This document shows positions 1 through 8,768 of a stretch of DNA of 64,000 bases, one piece after another (positions within the stretch are counted from its first letter, which is position 1; every line of letters begins with the position of its first letter). The notes under the pieces were generated by a model that saw only the letters and a program-made list of their open reading frames with translations, made no database searches and was not told where the DNA came from. The position numbers and the translations under genes were made by a program. Source of the DNA: Rhizobium sp. Leaf262 (GTDB lineage Bacteria; Pseudomonadota; Alphaproteobacteria; Rhizobiales; Rhizobiaceae); contig NZ_LMMM01000006.1 of the NCBI RefSeq assembly GCF_001422245.1, positions 1 through 64,000 of the forward strand, in the 5' to 3' direction.

Positions 1-20
1 CCAAGAACTTGCGCTGGTAA

Positions 21-97
<77 letters not shown>

Positions 98-693
98 AAT
101 ATTCTAACAATTTACTCCAATTATGCCGCCCTTTTGGACGGCTTTTGTGTTTCGGGCACAGAGCGAGGCACGTGTCTTGTTACTCGATGCTCGTCATATG
201 GGTTTGCGCCAATCCGCAGGCTAAAGGCCATCATCCGAAATTTTGCCCGCGCCGTTATAAAACACCGCGTATCTCGACCAAGACAGGCCGTGAACACCGA
301 CGTCTCCAAAGATGAAACGCCTTCGATTTTCGTCTTGTGATGCTGGCGATATCGATATGGACATGAGCGATGCTGACTGGTGGTCAAGTGTCTTGCTATT
401 CACGACTGGCTTAATCAGACTTATTATTGAACTCACCCGCCCTTACCCGGCGGGAGAACTCGCTTCTATGCCCGCTCCGTGAGGCTGGCACCGTATTGCT
501 GGAGCGCTCACGGCTCAATTCAAATCCACCAGCAAAAAATCATCTAATAATGCTTTAATCCATGGGATGAAATGCTCACGCTCTGCCTCGTCCGCATAAA
601 CTATCTCTATTGTTTTACTCTGTTTTGCCTAGACTGAGGGGACGTCGTCATTTTAGCGGCCCTTTGTCTCGGGCTAGTTGCGGAGAGTATTCC
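98..693. other. Intergenic stretch without a supported gene
   Basis: About 600 bp between the tRNA and the first transporter gene. Only short overlapping open frames occur on both strands (60-90 codons), none with a recognisable domain or a good ribosome binding site. The stretch lies directly 3' of a tRNA gene, where islands often insert, but I see no integrase and no repeat of the tRNA 3' end elsewhere in the window. Base composition is lower in G+C than the sugar operon further on. Confidence 0.5.
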
Positions 694-1674
694 TTGTTTT
701 ACAGAGTTTTCTTGCAAGCATCTATGTTGATGCTTATTGCCGCGATTTCACTCGGTTACCAGTCGGCACACGCGGCCAGTCCAAGTTCGAAGCTGATCGT
801 CGCCGATCAGGCCGAACTGGTTCACAACCTGTTGGACGCCAGCGGACAAATCAAGAGCCTGTCTTTCGAGGTCGAGTTTCCTAATTTCGCCGGTGGCCCC
901 GCCATTTTGGAAGCGATACGAGCGGGCGCTGTTGATATTGCTTATGTCGGTGACACGCCACCAATTCAGGCACGTGCCTCAGGCACTCTGTTGCCAATCG
1001 TTGCGACTTTCACGCGTGAGATTCCGCAGTATCGACTTACCAGCCGTCCGGACCTTAAGATTAACAATCTGGCTGAGCTTAAAGGTAAAAAACTCAGCTA
1101 TGTAGAGGGCTCCGGCCGGCAGGTATTCCTAATCGAGGCTTTGAATAGGGCTGGTTTGAAACTGACCGATGTCACACTGGTCAACTTACGCGTGGCAGAT
1201 CTGCCAGATGCTTTGCGTTCAGGCGCGGTCGATGTCGCGGTTCTCCAAGAGCCTTTCGTGACCCGGTTGGTGAAGCAAGCCGGCGCGAGCCCGGTGCTTG
1301 ACCCGGAAGAGCGGAAGTTATTGCCGAGCACGTCCTATTTTTATGCGCGCCCGGAAGTTCTGGCAGATCCAGACAAGGTGGAAGCTGTCCGCCAGTTCAT
1401 TTCAGCCTTCGTCAAGGCCGGAGAGTGGAGCAACGAGAACGAGACAGAATGGGCAAAATTCTATTACACCGACTTTCAACGCGTTTCCGCTGAAGACGCT
1501 ACAGCGATCCTAAAGGGCCAGTCGCCTTTGGTATTTCAGACCTCGGTAGAGGCCATTCCTCACCATCAAAAGCTGATCGACACGCTCTACAAGGCTGGAT
1601 CGATCAAGGAGCATCTCGATGCCAAGGGCTCCTTTGTCGACACGTTTGACAAGACCATTGAGCAGTCGCGTTGA
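694..1674 (+). CDS. Sulfonate-type ABC transporter substrate-binding protein (SsuA-like)
   Basis: Periplasmic binding protein of the NMT1/SsuA group (aliphatic sulfonates, taurine, nitrate). I choose the TTG at 694 because GGAGAG lies six bases upstream and the product (326 aa) then starts with a compact signal peptide: basic residues, a hydrophobic core, then cleavage after SAHA. An upstream in-frame TTG at 610 and an ATG at 724 are alternatives. Typical motifs are the GAVDIAYVGDTPP stretch and the conserved E in LQEPFV. The next genes encode the matching permease and ATPase, and the fourth an FMN-dependent monooxygenase, so the ligand is probably an organosulfur compound. The exact ligand cannot be read from sequence. 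Confidence 0.85.
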   Translation: MFYRVFLQASMLMLIAAISLGYQSAHAASPSSKLIVADQAELVHNLLDASGQIKSLSFEVEFPNFAGGPAILEAIRAGAVDIAYVGDTPPIQARASGTLLPIVATFTREIPQYRLTSRPDLKINNLAELKGKKLSYVEGSGRQVFLIEALNRAGLKLTDVTLVNLRVADLPDALRSGAVDVAVLQEPFVTRLVKQAGASPVLDPEERKLLPSTSYFYARPEVLADPDKVEAVRQFISAFVKAGEWSNENETEWAKFYYTDFQRVSAEDATAILKGQSPLVFQTSVEAIPHHQKLIDTLYKAGSIKEHLDAKGSFVDTFDKTIEQSR

Positions 1675-1685
1675 TCGGAGATTTC

Positions 1686-2537
1686 ATGGCAGACATCACC
1701 TCAGGACGGTTTTCAACCGGCGTCACCAAACGAGACACGCAGCCTCATGGCCTGCGCAAAGCTGCCCGCCTCACACCGGAAAAGCTGCCGGTTGGCATGC
1801 GGCTACTCGGGCCGATCATTCTCCTTGCAACTTGGGAAGCGGCGTCCCGGTTTGGCCTTTTGTCTCCAAGCACGCTGGCCGCACCATCGACTGCCGTTCA
1901 CACGGGCTATGACATGCTTGCCGACGGCACTCTCCTGCCTCATTTGGCAGCGTCGGCGATCCGTGCCTATTCAGGGCTGTTTTTGGGCGTCTTCGCTGGC
2001 GTCGTTTTGGCGCTGCTGTCGGGGCTAACACGGACTGGCGAAGCTTTGATAGATGGTCTTGTTCAAATCAAACGGGCTATACCGACGCTTGCGCTCATAC
2101 CACTCGTCATCATCTGGCTTGGCATTGGCGAGCCCATGAAGGTTTTTCTGATCTTCACCGCCGTACTCGTTCCGGTTTACATCAACACCCACGCGGCGTT
2201 GCGGGGCATCGATATAGGTCATGTCGAGCTCGCACGGACTCTGGGGCTAAGCCGGCTTGAGTTTATCAGGCACGTCGCGCTTCCCGGGGCCTTACCCGGC
2301 TTCTTCGTGTCGTTGCGTCTTGCGGTCGCTCTCTGTTGGACGGCACTTGTGGTCCTGGAGCTCGTCAACACGCAGACGGGCATAGGCTATTTGATGAATC
2401 GGGCGCGTGACTGGGGCCAGACCGATATCATCGTTGTCGGCATCATGATCTACGCCGTCTTGGGTCTTGCCTCGGACGCGGTCGTAAGGGCGATAGAGAC
2501 GCGTGCGCTTTCCTACAGACGGGCCTTGGGATCATGA
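1686..2537 (+). CDS. Sulfonate-type ABC transporter permease (SsuC-like)
   Basis: Inner-membrane permease of the BPD_transp_1 family, 283 aa, with several hydrophobic segments. The EAA-type cytoplasmic loop that contacts the ATPase is visible around the ELARTLGLSRLEFIRHVALPG region. The ATG at 1686 follows GGAG at 1677-1680; a TTG at 1671 that overlaps the previous stop is less likely. It lies 11 bp after the binding protein gene and overlaps the ATPase gene by 4 bp (ATGA), which indicates translational coupling. The first 35 residues are hydrophilic and rather long for this family. Confidence 0.88.
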   Translation: MADITSGRFSTGVTKRDTQPHGLRKAARLTPEKLPVGMRLLGPIILLATWEAASRFGLLSPSTLAAPSTAVHTGYDMLADGTLLPHLAASAIRAYSGLFLGVFAGVVLALLSGLTRTGEALIDGLVQIKRAIPTLALIPLVIIWLGIGEPMKVFLIFTAVLVPVYINTHAALRGIDIGHVELARTLGLSRLEFIRHVALPGALPGFFVSLRLAVALCWTALVVLELVNTQTGIGYLMNRARDWGQTDIIVVGIMIYAVLGLASDAVVRAIETRALSYRRALGS

Positions 2538-3256
2538 ACCTGCATGTGAAGAATGCCGTCGTTCTGCGCGACCTTTCGCGGAGTTTTGAGACCAAGACAG
2601 TTCTGGACCGCATTTCTCTGGACATCCCTGCTGGGCAGTTCGTAACCCTTCTCGGGGAATCCGGTTCTGGCAAAACAACTCTTCTGCGAGCACTTGCTGG
2701 GCTGGACGATGACGCAGAAACGAAGGGCCATTACAACACCCCGGAAAACGTATCCGTGCTTTTTCAGGATTCACGACTTCTGCCCTGGAAGACCGTGATC
2801 GATAATGTCACTCTTGGCCTTCGTCGGCCAGATGCGCGAACCGCAGCTGAACAAATGCTGCAGGACGTTGGCATCGGTGACAAGGCAGACGTCTGGCCAT
2901 CGACGCTATCGGGCGGACAAAAACAACGGGCTTCTCTGGCGCGATCATTGCTTAGGGCGCCAGAGCTGTTGCTGGCCGATGAACCCTTCGGGGCACTGGA
3001 TGCGCTGACCCGGTTAAAAATGCAGGCGCTGCTGATGCGTCTCGTCCAGCACCAAAAACCGACCATCATCCTCGTCACGCACGATGTGGACGAGGCCTTG
3101 CTTCTGTCCGATCGTATCCTTGTGTTGAAAGACGGCAGCATCGCCGAAGACCACGCCATCTCGCTTCCTCATCCGCGCCACGAGCATCACGGCGAACTCT
3201 CTTTGCTAAGAACAAAGCTGCTCAGAAGCCTTGGCGTCGAAGCCGATACCATTTGA
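2534..3256 (+). CDS. Sulfonate-type ABC transporter ATPase (SsuB-like)
   Basis: Cytoplasmic ATPase of 240 aa that energises the permease encoded upstream. Walker A GESGSGKTT lies near residues 40-48, the Q-loop in VLFQDSRLLPW, the ABC signature LSGGQKQR, Walker B LLLADEPFGALD and the switch histidine in VTHDVDEA. The VLFQDSRLLPWKTV stretch is typical of the SsuB/TauB/NrtD subfamily. It overlaps the permease gene by 4 bp, and the monooxygenase gene starts 10 bp downstream, so the four genes form one transcription unit. Confidence 0.9.
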   Translation: MNLHVKNAVVLRDLSRSFETKTVLDRISLDIPAGQFVTLLGESGSGKTTLLRALAGLDDDAETKGHYNTPENVSVLFQDSRLLPWKTVIDNVTLGLRRPDARTAAEQMLQDVGIGDKADVWPSTLSGGQKQRASLARSLLRAPELLLADEPFGALDALTRLKMQALLMRLVQHQKPTIILVTHDVDEALLLSDRILVLKDGSIAEDHAISLPHPRHEHHGELSLLRTKLLRSLGVEADTI

Positions 3257-3266
3257 AGGGCGTACA

Positions 3267-4580
3267 ATGTCGCGACAGTTGCATCTCAACCTCTTTCTCA
3301 TGTCCCGTGGCCACCACGAGGGAGCATGGAGACATCCGAAGTCGAACCACAAGGCTTTGACCGACCTGAATCTCTATGTCGAAGCTGCTACAATTGCCGA
3401 GAGGGCGAAGTTCGATGCCGTGTTTCTGGCCGATACGCTGGCCGCGGGTAATAGTAGCGGCTTGGCGTCATCGGGATCGCTGGAACCTATCGTCCTTCTT
3501 TCGCTGCTCGCGGCCCATACGAAAAAAATCGGACTCATCGGCACGGCGTCAACGACCTACAGTCTTCCCTACACGCTTGCCCGACAGTTCGCCACACTGG
3601 ACCATCTCTCAAACGGTCGCGCTGGCTGGAACATCGTCACTTCCTGGGCACCGGAAGCCGGTGCCAATTATGGTCTCCAGCAAAATCTCGATCATGGAGA
3701 CCGCTACAAACTGGCGGAAGAATTCGTCGAAGCCGTCGACGCGCTCTGGAAGAGCTTTCCCGCAGATGCGGTTCTCGACGACCGGGAAAGCGGGCGCTAT
3801 CTCGACCGCAACCGGATCGTGCCGGTAAACTACACTGGCAATCATTACAGAACAGCAGGGCCGCTAAACGTGCCGGAAAGCCCGCAATCGCGTCCGGTCT
3901 ACATTCAGGCAGGCCAGTCCGATGCGGGTCGTGGCTTTGCAGCAAGATGGGCAGAAGCAATCTTCACTGCCCATATGACAAAAGAGTCGGCTAAGGCATT
4001 TTACACCGACGTCAAAACCCGCGCTGCTGGCTACGGCCGCAGTGCAGATGACATTGTCGTCTTGCCGGGTATAAGCGCTGCGATTGGCTCCACCACGAAA
4101 GAGGCTGAACATATCTGGGAGGAACTGGATGCTCTCACCAGTACCGACGTGGGTCTGACACGCCTTTCGGCGAGGTTTGGTGGCCACGACTTCAGCCACA
4201 TTCCACTCGACAGGCCACTCACAAGGAACGACTTCCCGGACCCCGAAACGGTAGAGGCTTCGAAGAGCCGCGTGGTCGGTTATGTGGATTTGACGCTAAA
4301 GGAAAATCTCACTCTTCGTCAGTTGTTGCGCAAGCTGGCTGGCGCACGCGGTCACTTCGTCGCAACTGGTACTCCAGAACAGATTGCCGACATTATAGAG
4401 GACTGGTTCAGAAGCGGTGCAGCCGATGGCTTCAACGTGATGCCCCCGATCATCAACAGCCAGCTGTCACTCTTTGCCGAAGAAGCCGTTCCAATCCTGC
4501 AAAAGCGAGGACTTTTCCGCACGGAATATGAAGGCAACACCCTTCGATCGCATTTCGGCCTGGGAGAAGCTGACGGCTAG
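3267..4580 (+). CDS. LLM-class FMN-dependent monooxygenase (NtaA/SnaA/DszA family)
   Basis: Flavin-dependent monooxygenase of 437 aa that would use FMNH2 from a separate reductase to oxidise its substrate. The start MSRQLHLNLFLMSRGHHEGAWR and the stretches NGRAGWNIVTSW and RPVYIQAGQSDAGRGFAAR are characteristic of the nitrilotriacetate/dibenzothiophene-sulfone monooxygenase group. The ATG at 3267 follows GAAGGG; an in-frame start inside the ATPase gene is unlikely. Its place at the end of a sulfonate-type transport operon supports desulfonation or oxidation of an imported organosulfur compound. No FMN reductase gene is adjacent, so the reductase must be encoded elsewhere. Confidence 0.87.
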   Translation: MSRQLHLNLFLMSRGHHEGAWRHPKSNHKALTDLNLYVEAATIAERAKFDAVFLADTLAAGNSSGLASSGSLEPIVLLSLLAAHTKKIGLIGTASTTYSLPYTLARQFATLDHLSNGRAGWNIVTSWAPEAGANYGLQQNLDHGDRYKLAEEFVEAVDALWKSFPADAVLDDRESGRYLDRNRIVPVNYTGNHYRTAGPLNVPESPQSRPVYIQAGQSDAGRGFAARWAEAIFTAHMTKESAKAFYTDVKTRAAGYGRSADDIVVLPGISAAIGSTTKEAEHIWEELDALTSTDVGLTRLSARFGGHDFSHIPLDRPLTRNDFPDPETVEASKSRVVGYVDLTLKENLTLRQLLRKLAGARGHFVATGTPEQIADIIEDWFRSGAADGFNVMPPIINSQLSLFAEEAVPILQKRGLFRTEYEGNTLRSHFGLGEADG

Positions 4581-4756
4581 CGATATGATCGCTTTGGCTG
4601 TCAAGATGATAAGAGCCGCACCTTGCAGCACGCCTACGAGCTTCGGACACCGGAACACGTTAGCAAGACGGAAGAGCATAGGGCGTGGATGACGGTGCTA
4701 CTCGGGGGTACGCCACTCCTGGAGAGCCTCTCGGGAGGTAGGATGGCACCTCGGTA

Positions 4757-5788
4757 TCAAGAACATTGGTGAAGGAGATGGTTCGCTGATAACCAGCGTT
4801 CGATGGCGACACTCACGGCTTCTGGCTGTTCGACCATCAGCATGTGTCCTGCTTTGATGACTTCCTCTGTCAGGTCAGCGCAGTCGGCTCTCATAGGATC
4901 CGCAAGACGGCCCCTTACGGTCTGACAGACGGCATCCCACTCACCGTGGAGGAATAGCGCCGGTCGTGAAATTCGTCCGAAGTGTGGGGCCTCGTCGGCG
5001 AACATCATATTTGCTGTGTCATTCATGTACCAGGCATTTGCGCCGGAGAACCCTGTGTGAATGAATGCGGAAACAAGAGCCGAAAATTCGTAATCTGTCA
5101 GGACCGACGACGACGGATCGGCAGGTGGAAGCGGTTCGGTTCCGAACCAGCCGCCCCTGGCGCGGACATCGCTCGTGATTGCGGGTTTTCCGAAAGCCTC
5201 CTGTCGTGATGGTTTATACAGTGCTGAAAGGGTCCGGGCGACATCTGCCTCCATTTGCGCAACAGCTGTGCCGAATTGTTCACGGTAGAACAGCCAATAG
5301 TCCCATTGCCCGACGGGATAACGAGCCTGCGGATAGATCTCACGATCGACGAGACCGAGAAGATTGGCAAATGCATGACCTCGCGCCATGTAAGGGACCG
5401 AGAGACCGACGACGCCGCGGCAGCGGTACTCGTGATGACTTGCCATGCTCCACGCAATCGGCGCGCCCCAATCGTGTCCTACCCATACCGCTGGCGCTCC
5501 TCCGAGATTATCGTGAAGCTCGACCATGTCGGTAACGATCTCTCGTATCGTGTAGCTGCAGATATTTGTCGGCACGGACGAGCCGCCATAGCCACGCATG
5601 TCGGGCGCGACTGCGCGCCAGCCAAGGCGCGCAAAATGTTCAAGCTGCCGATGCCAAACTATCCCAAGTTCTGGCCAGCCGTGAAGAAAGAAGATCAATG
5701 GGCCATCGACCGGACCTGATTCGATCCAGGCGGTACGATGTCGTCCGGTTATATGAGAGCTTGTTCGGAATCTGTTCGGGTCCAGCAT
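4757..5788 (-). CDS. Alpha/beta hydrolase, epoxide hydrolase-like
   Basis: Protein of 343 aa of the alpha/beta hydrolase fold. The oxyanion motif HGWPE is at residues 36-40 and the nucleophile elbow is GHDWGA with Asp106, an aspartate rather than serine, which marks epoxide hydrolases and haloalkane dehalogenases. A late histidine (about residue 315, in GHMLMVEQPE) completes the triad. Cap-domain tyrosines that would activate an epoxide are plausible (YWLFYREQF, NAWYMN). The start is well placed after GGAGAT. It is divergent from a LysR regulator 289 bp away, which probably controls it. The natural epoxide is unknown. Confidence 0.85.
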   Translation of the reverse strand: MLDPNRFRTSSHITGRHRTAWIESGPVDGPLIFFLHGWPELGIVWHRQLEHFARLGWRAVAPDMRGYGGSSVPTNICSYTIREIVTDMVELHDNLGGAPAVWVGHDWGAPIAWSMASHHEYRCRGVVGLSVPYMARGHAFANLLGLVDREIYPQARYPVGQWDYWLFYREQFGTAVAQMEADVARTLSALYKPSRQEAFGKPAITSDVRARGGWFGTEPLPPADPSSSVLTDYEFSALVSAFIHTGFSGANAWYMNDTANMMFADEAPHFGRISRPALFLHGEWDAVCQTVRGRLADPMRADCADLTEEVIKAGHMLMVEQPEAVSVAIERWLSANHLLHQCS

Positions 5789-6077
5789 TGGTTAATCTCC
5801 AGATCATCGGCATGTCAGCAAGAGTTGCCGGTCAGTGCGAGTTGGGCATCCGCCTCGATGCAATCAAATCTCCATTCCGCTAGTGCTGCGAGCCGATGAA
5901 GAATGGCTCGGTTGCCGACAGCTGGCTTTCCGACCCTGTCCAGCATCGCTTGCAGATTGTTGGCCGCAGTCATGACGATTACTACGTGCGACAGCACACT
6001 GGTGCTCATTGGCCTTTGAGATATCGTGACGAAGCGAGGCGTTGTAGTAACCCGAAAGTCATTGCTATAATGCCACC

Positions 6078-7013
6078 ATGCCAATACCAAGCGCTCACAA
6101 TAGTCTTCTGAACCTTTTGCAGTTCGTCAGAATTGTAGATGCAGGATCGTTCGCGGAAGCCGCAAGGCGTGCCGGGACATCGACGTCCGCAATGTCGAAA
6201 GCCGTAAGCAGGTTTGAGGCGCTTCACGGTGTGAAGCTGCTTCACCGGACGACCCGTGCCATCTCGCTGACGCACGACGGCGAAAAGCTACTCGATGGCG
6301 CGCGCAACTTGTTACGGCAGGCCGAACGACTTGAGGCCGACATCGGAGAAGCCGCGGCAAGCAGCTCTGCAGGACGGGTCCGCCTTGCCGCTCCCGGACC
6401 ATTTTTAAGAGCCTGCATCGCACCCATGCTTCCAGCTATACTGAAGGCGAACCCGAGCCTGGAACTTGAGATCAAGGTTGATGATACCGGGCTGGACCTT
6501 GCCGCCGAGGGGATAGATGTTGCCATCCGCTTCGGAGACCTCTCTGGACAGCCGGGGCTGATCGCAAGGCGCCTGGGGACGTTTCCATATGTTCTTGCAG
6601 CAACACCAAAATATCTCGAGTTCATGGGTACGCCAAAATCGCCTGCCGATCTCGAAAGTCATCACCAGATCGGGTATCGGGATGCGGCAAACGGGCAACT
6701 CTTACCATGGCTGTTTTGCGACAATTCGGGAACGGGCGCTGTAACAAGGATGGTTCCGCGAAACCGGATCGTGGTCGAGGACATGACGGTCGCCTGGGCT
6801 ATGACGCTGAGAGGGCTTGGTATGAGCTGGTTGCCGGCTTGGTGTAGCGCTAAAGAGGTCCATTCGGGTCGCGCAGTCGAGGTTTTGAAAGACTGGCGTA
6901 TGCAGGAAACGCCTGCCTATGCCGTACAACTGGATCGCAAGCAGGTACCGCAGAGAACCCGCGATCTGGTTAATTTGATGGCTCTGCGGGCGAAAAATTG
7001 GGTGTACTCATAA
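6078..7013 (+). CDS. LysR-family transcriptional regulator
   Basis: DNA-binding regulator of 311 aa. The N-terminal winged helix-turn-helix (residues about 8-65, with FVRIVDAGSFAEAARRAGTSTSAMSKAVSRFE) is followed by a periplasmic-binding-like effector domain. The HTH subtype, with AMSK instead of the usual AVS, resembles the group typified by DmlR and YafC. It is divergent from the epoxide-hydrolase-like gene, the usual LysR target arrangement. The 5789-6077 interval holds no second convincing gene. No Shine-Dalgarno is evident before the ATG, so the start is less certain than the domain call. Confidence 0.86.
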   Translation: MPIPSAHNSLLNLLQFVRIVDAGSFAEAARRAGTSTSAMSKAVSRFEALHGVKLLHRTTRAISLTHDGEKLLDGARNLLRQAERLEADIGEAAASSSAGRVRLAAPGPFLRACIAPMLPAILKANPSLELEIKVDDTGLDLAAEGIDVAIRFGDLSGQPGLIARRLGTFPYVLAATPKYLEFMGTPKSPADLESHHQIGYRDAANGQLLPWLFCDNSGTGAVTRMVPRNRIVVEDMTVAWAMTLRGLGMSWLPAWCSAKEVHSGRAVEVLKDWRMQETPAYAVQLDRKQVPQRTRDLVNLMALRAKNWVYS

Positions 7014-7110
7014 CATCCGCCGGGCAACGCTGACGTCAAGTCATCCTATATGGGCACGGATCGGCGGTACTCACATCTACGGAACACTTGCCAAAGCCAG
7101 TCCCGTGACG

Positions 7111-7143
7111 TAATTATTTCGATAATTAAAGGATTATTGAAAT
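7111..7143 (+). promoter_or_regulatory. Probable ArsR operator
   Basis: Two overlapping dyads precede arsR. ATTTCGATAAT (7116-7126) is repeated inverted as ATTATTGAAAT (7133-7143) with one mismatch, and TAATTAT/ATAATTA (7111-7128) forms a second perfect palindrome. The right half abuts the ATG at 7144 and the ribosome binding site AAAGGA lies between the arms, so bound ArsR would block both transcription and translation start. This fits autoregulation of arsR-acr3 by arsenite. Confidence 0.65.
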
Positions 7144-7509
7144 ATGAACGAACGCCAAGCCCTCGCGTCCTTTGGGGCGCTGTCTCAGAAAACTCGCCTG
7201 CAGATCGTGCGCATGCTCGTTGTTGCTGGCCTGGATGGGTTGTCGGCTGGCGCGGTTGCGGAGAAGCTGGAAGTATCACCTTCCAATCTTTCCTTTCACC
7301 TTAAGGAACTCGATCGCGCCGGGCTTATTGCCCAGAAGCGGGAGTCCCGTTCCATCATCTACACCGCCGATTACGAGGGTCTCGCAAGCCTGGTGCGCTT
7401 CCTGATGGAAGACTGCTGCGCCGGCCATCCTGAGATCTGCGCGCCAGCCGCGGAAGCGGCGGCGTGCTGTCCGCCGGAGCGTGCAGCCATCACGCGGGAG
7501 GTCGTCTGA
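7144..7509 (+). CDS. arsR: ArsR-family arsenic-responsive repressor
   Basis: Small winged-helix repressor of 121 aa. The HTH spans roughly residues 38-62 (AGAVAEKLEVSPSNLSFHLKELDRAG). Unlike E. coli ArsR, it lacks a CxC in the recognition helix and carries cysteines near the C-terminus (Cys91, Cys92, Cys99, then Cys108 and Cys109), like ArsR proteins that bind As(III) at a C-terminal site. The start is fixed by the adjacent AAAGGA. The acr3 gene begins 2 bp after its stop, so it governs that operon and its own synthesis. Confidence 0.93.
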   Translation: MNERQALASFGALSQKTRLQIVRMLVVAGLDGLSAGAVAEKLEVSPSNLSFHLKELDRAGLIAQKRESRSIIYTADYEGLASLVRFLMEDCCAGHPEICAPAAEAAACCPPERAAITREVV

Positions 7510-7511
7510 CT

Positions 7512-8546
7512 ATGTCGATCTTCGAACGCTATCTGACCCTCTGGGTTTTTCTCTGCATCATTGTGGGGATTGCCCTCGGGCACATGATCCCTGGTCTGTT
7601 TCACACCATCGGTTCGACCGAAGTCGCGAACGTCAACCTGCCGATGGCGGTGCTGATCTGGTTAATGATCATCCCAATGTTGCTGAAGGTGGATTTTGCT
7701 GCCCTTAATCAGGTCGGCCGCCATTGGCGAGGCATCGGTGTGACGCTGTTCATCAACTGGGCGATCAAACCCTTCTCGATGGCGCTGCTTGGCTGGGTGT
7801 TCATTGGTTGGCTGTTTCGTGGTTATCTGCCGGATGACCAGATTGACTCGTACATCGCTGGTTTAATCATCCTCGCCGCCGCACCCTGCACCGCGATGGT
7901 GTTTGTCTGGTCGAACCTGACCAAGGGTGAGCCGAACTTCACGCTGTCCCAGGTCGCGCTGAATGATGCCATCATGGTTGTGGCGTTTGCGCCGATTGTT
8001 GGTCTTCTGCTGGGTCTGTCCGCAATCGCGGTGCCATGGGACACGCTGATCCTGTCCGTCGTACTTTACATCATCCTGCCCGTCATAGCCGCGCAGATAC
8101 TGCGCCGCCTTGCCAACGTTAACTGGCTTTCCGCCAGGCTGCAGCCGATCTCGCTGCTGGCCTTACTTGCAACCCTCGTGCTGCTGTTCGGATTTCAAGG
8201 TGATCAGATCATAGCGCAGCCCGGTGTAATTGCGCTGCTGGCGGTGCCGATTCTGATCCAGGTCTATTTCAACTCGGGCCTTGCGTACGTGCTCAACCGC
8301 GCGACCGGCGAACAGCACTGCGTGGCAGGGCCATCGGCTCTGATTGGTGCCTCGAACTTCTTCGAACTCGCCGTGGCAGCCGCCATCAGCCTGTTCGGCT
8401 TCAAGTCGGGTGCAGCACTGGCCACCGTGGTTGGTGTTCTTATCGAGGTCCCGGTAATGCTGTCTGTCGTCTGGATCGTCAATCGCAGCCGTGGCTGGTA
8501 CGAGCGCGGCACCGCCGTGCAAAATCTCACCACCAAGAAAGTCTGA
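7512..8546 (+). CDS. acr3: Arsenite efflux permease Acr3
   Basis: Membrane carrier of 344 aa with about ten hydrophobic segments that exports As(OH)3. The essential cysteine of Acr3 proteins is present as Cys126 in LAAAPCTAMVFVWS, and the downstream EQHCVAGPSALIGASNFFELAVA stretch is diagnostic. The ATG at 7512 directly follows the arsR stop. The gene is intact over its whole length, while the arsC and arsH sequences after it are broken, so the locus can still export arsenite but probably not reduce arsenate by its own enzyme. Confidence 0.95.
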   Translation: MSIFERYLTLWVFLCIIVGIALGHMIPGLFHTIGSTEVANVNLPMAVLIWLMIIPMLLKVDFAALNQVGRHWRGIGVTLFINWAIKPFSMALLGWVFIGWLFRGYLPDDQIDSYIAGLIILAAAPCTAMVFVWSNLTKGEPNFTLSQVALNDAIMVVAFAPIVGLLLGLSAIAVPWDTLILSVVLYIILPVIAAQILRRLANVNWLSARLQPISLLALLATLVLLFGFQGDQIIAQPGVIALLAVPILIQVYFNSGLAYVLNRATGEQHCVAGPSALIGASNFFELAVAAAISLFGFKSGAALATVVGVLIEVPVMLSVVWIVNRSRGWYERGTAVQNLTTKKV

Positions 8547-8768
8547 CCACGGATGTCACGATCTACCGTAATCTTGCCTGAGGCACCTCGCACGATACCC
8601 TCGCGCTCATCCGCAATGCCGGTGCCGAGCCGAAGGTCATCGAGTATCTGCAATCGCCGATGGGGGTTTGACCGTGCGCGAGGCGCTCCGCGACAAGGAT
8701 ACGCTCTATGCGGATCTTGGACACGATAACCCGACCTGACCAACGACCATCTGCTTGAAGCCGTGATA
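8543..8768 (+). pseudogene. arsC: Decayed arsenate reductase gene (arsC remnant)
   Basis: Translation from 8546 gives TDVTIYRNLA, then a TGA at 8579-8581, then GTSHDTLALIRNAGAEPKV. This matches the N-terminus of glutaredoxin-linked ArsC, where the interrupted position is the catalytic cysteine (normally ACGTSRNT). The position of the start codon now reads CTG and overlaps the acr3 stop. A deletion after IEYLQSP removes roughly a dozen residues and shifts frame, giving another stop at 8669-8671. The sequence resumes in a different frame as LTVREALRDKD and shifts once more before [11 protein letters not shown]. The gene is dead by at least four lesions. Confidence 0.88.

Noticed and set aside
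121..436. Short overlapping open frames on both strands after the tRNA gene
   Set aside because: They are 60-90 codons long, lack ribosome binding sites and recognisable domains, and overlap each other.
98..693. Genomic island inserted at the initiator tRNA
   Set aside because: Position is suitable, but no integrase and no direct repeat of the tRNA 3' end was found in the window.
5815..6090. A 91-codon minus-strand frame between the hydrolase and LysR genes
   Set aside because: It runs across the LysR start, has no recognisable domain and no good start; the interval is more likely the shared promoter region.
7046..7304. Overlapping frames around arsR on both strands
   Set aside because: They conflict with the well supported arsR frame, its ribosome binding site and operator.
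8579..8581. TGA at the catalytic Cys position of arsC as a possible selenocysteine codon
   Set aside because: The position is suggestive, but the same gene has lost its start codon, has an internal deletion, further frame changes and another in-frame stop, so it is a dead gene rather than a selenoprotein.
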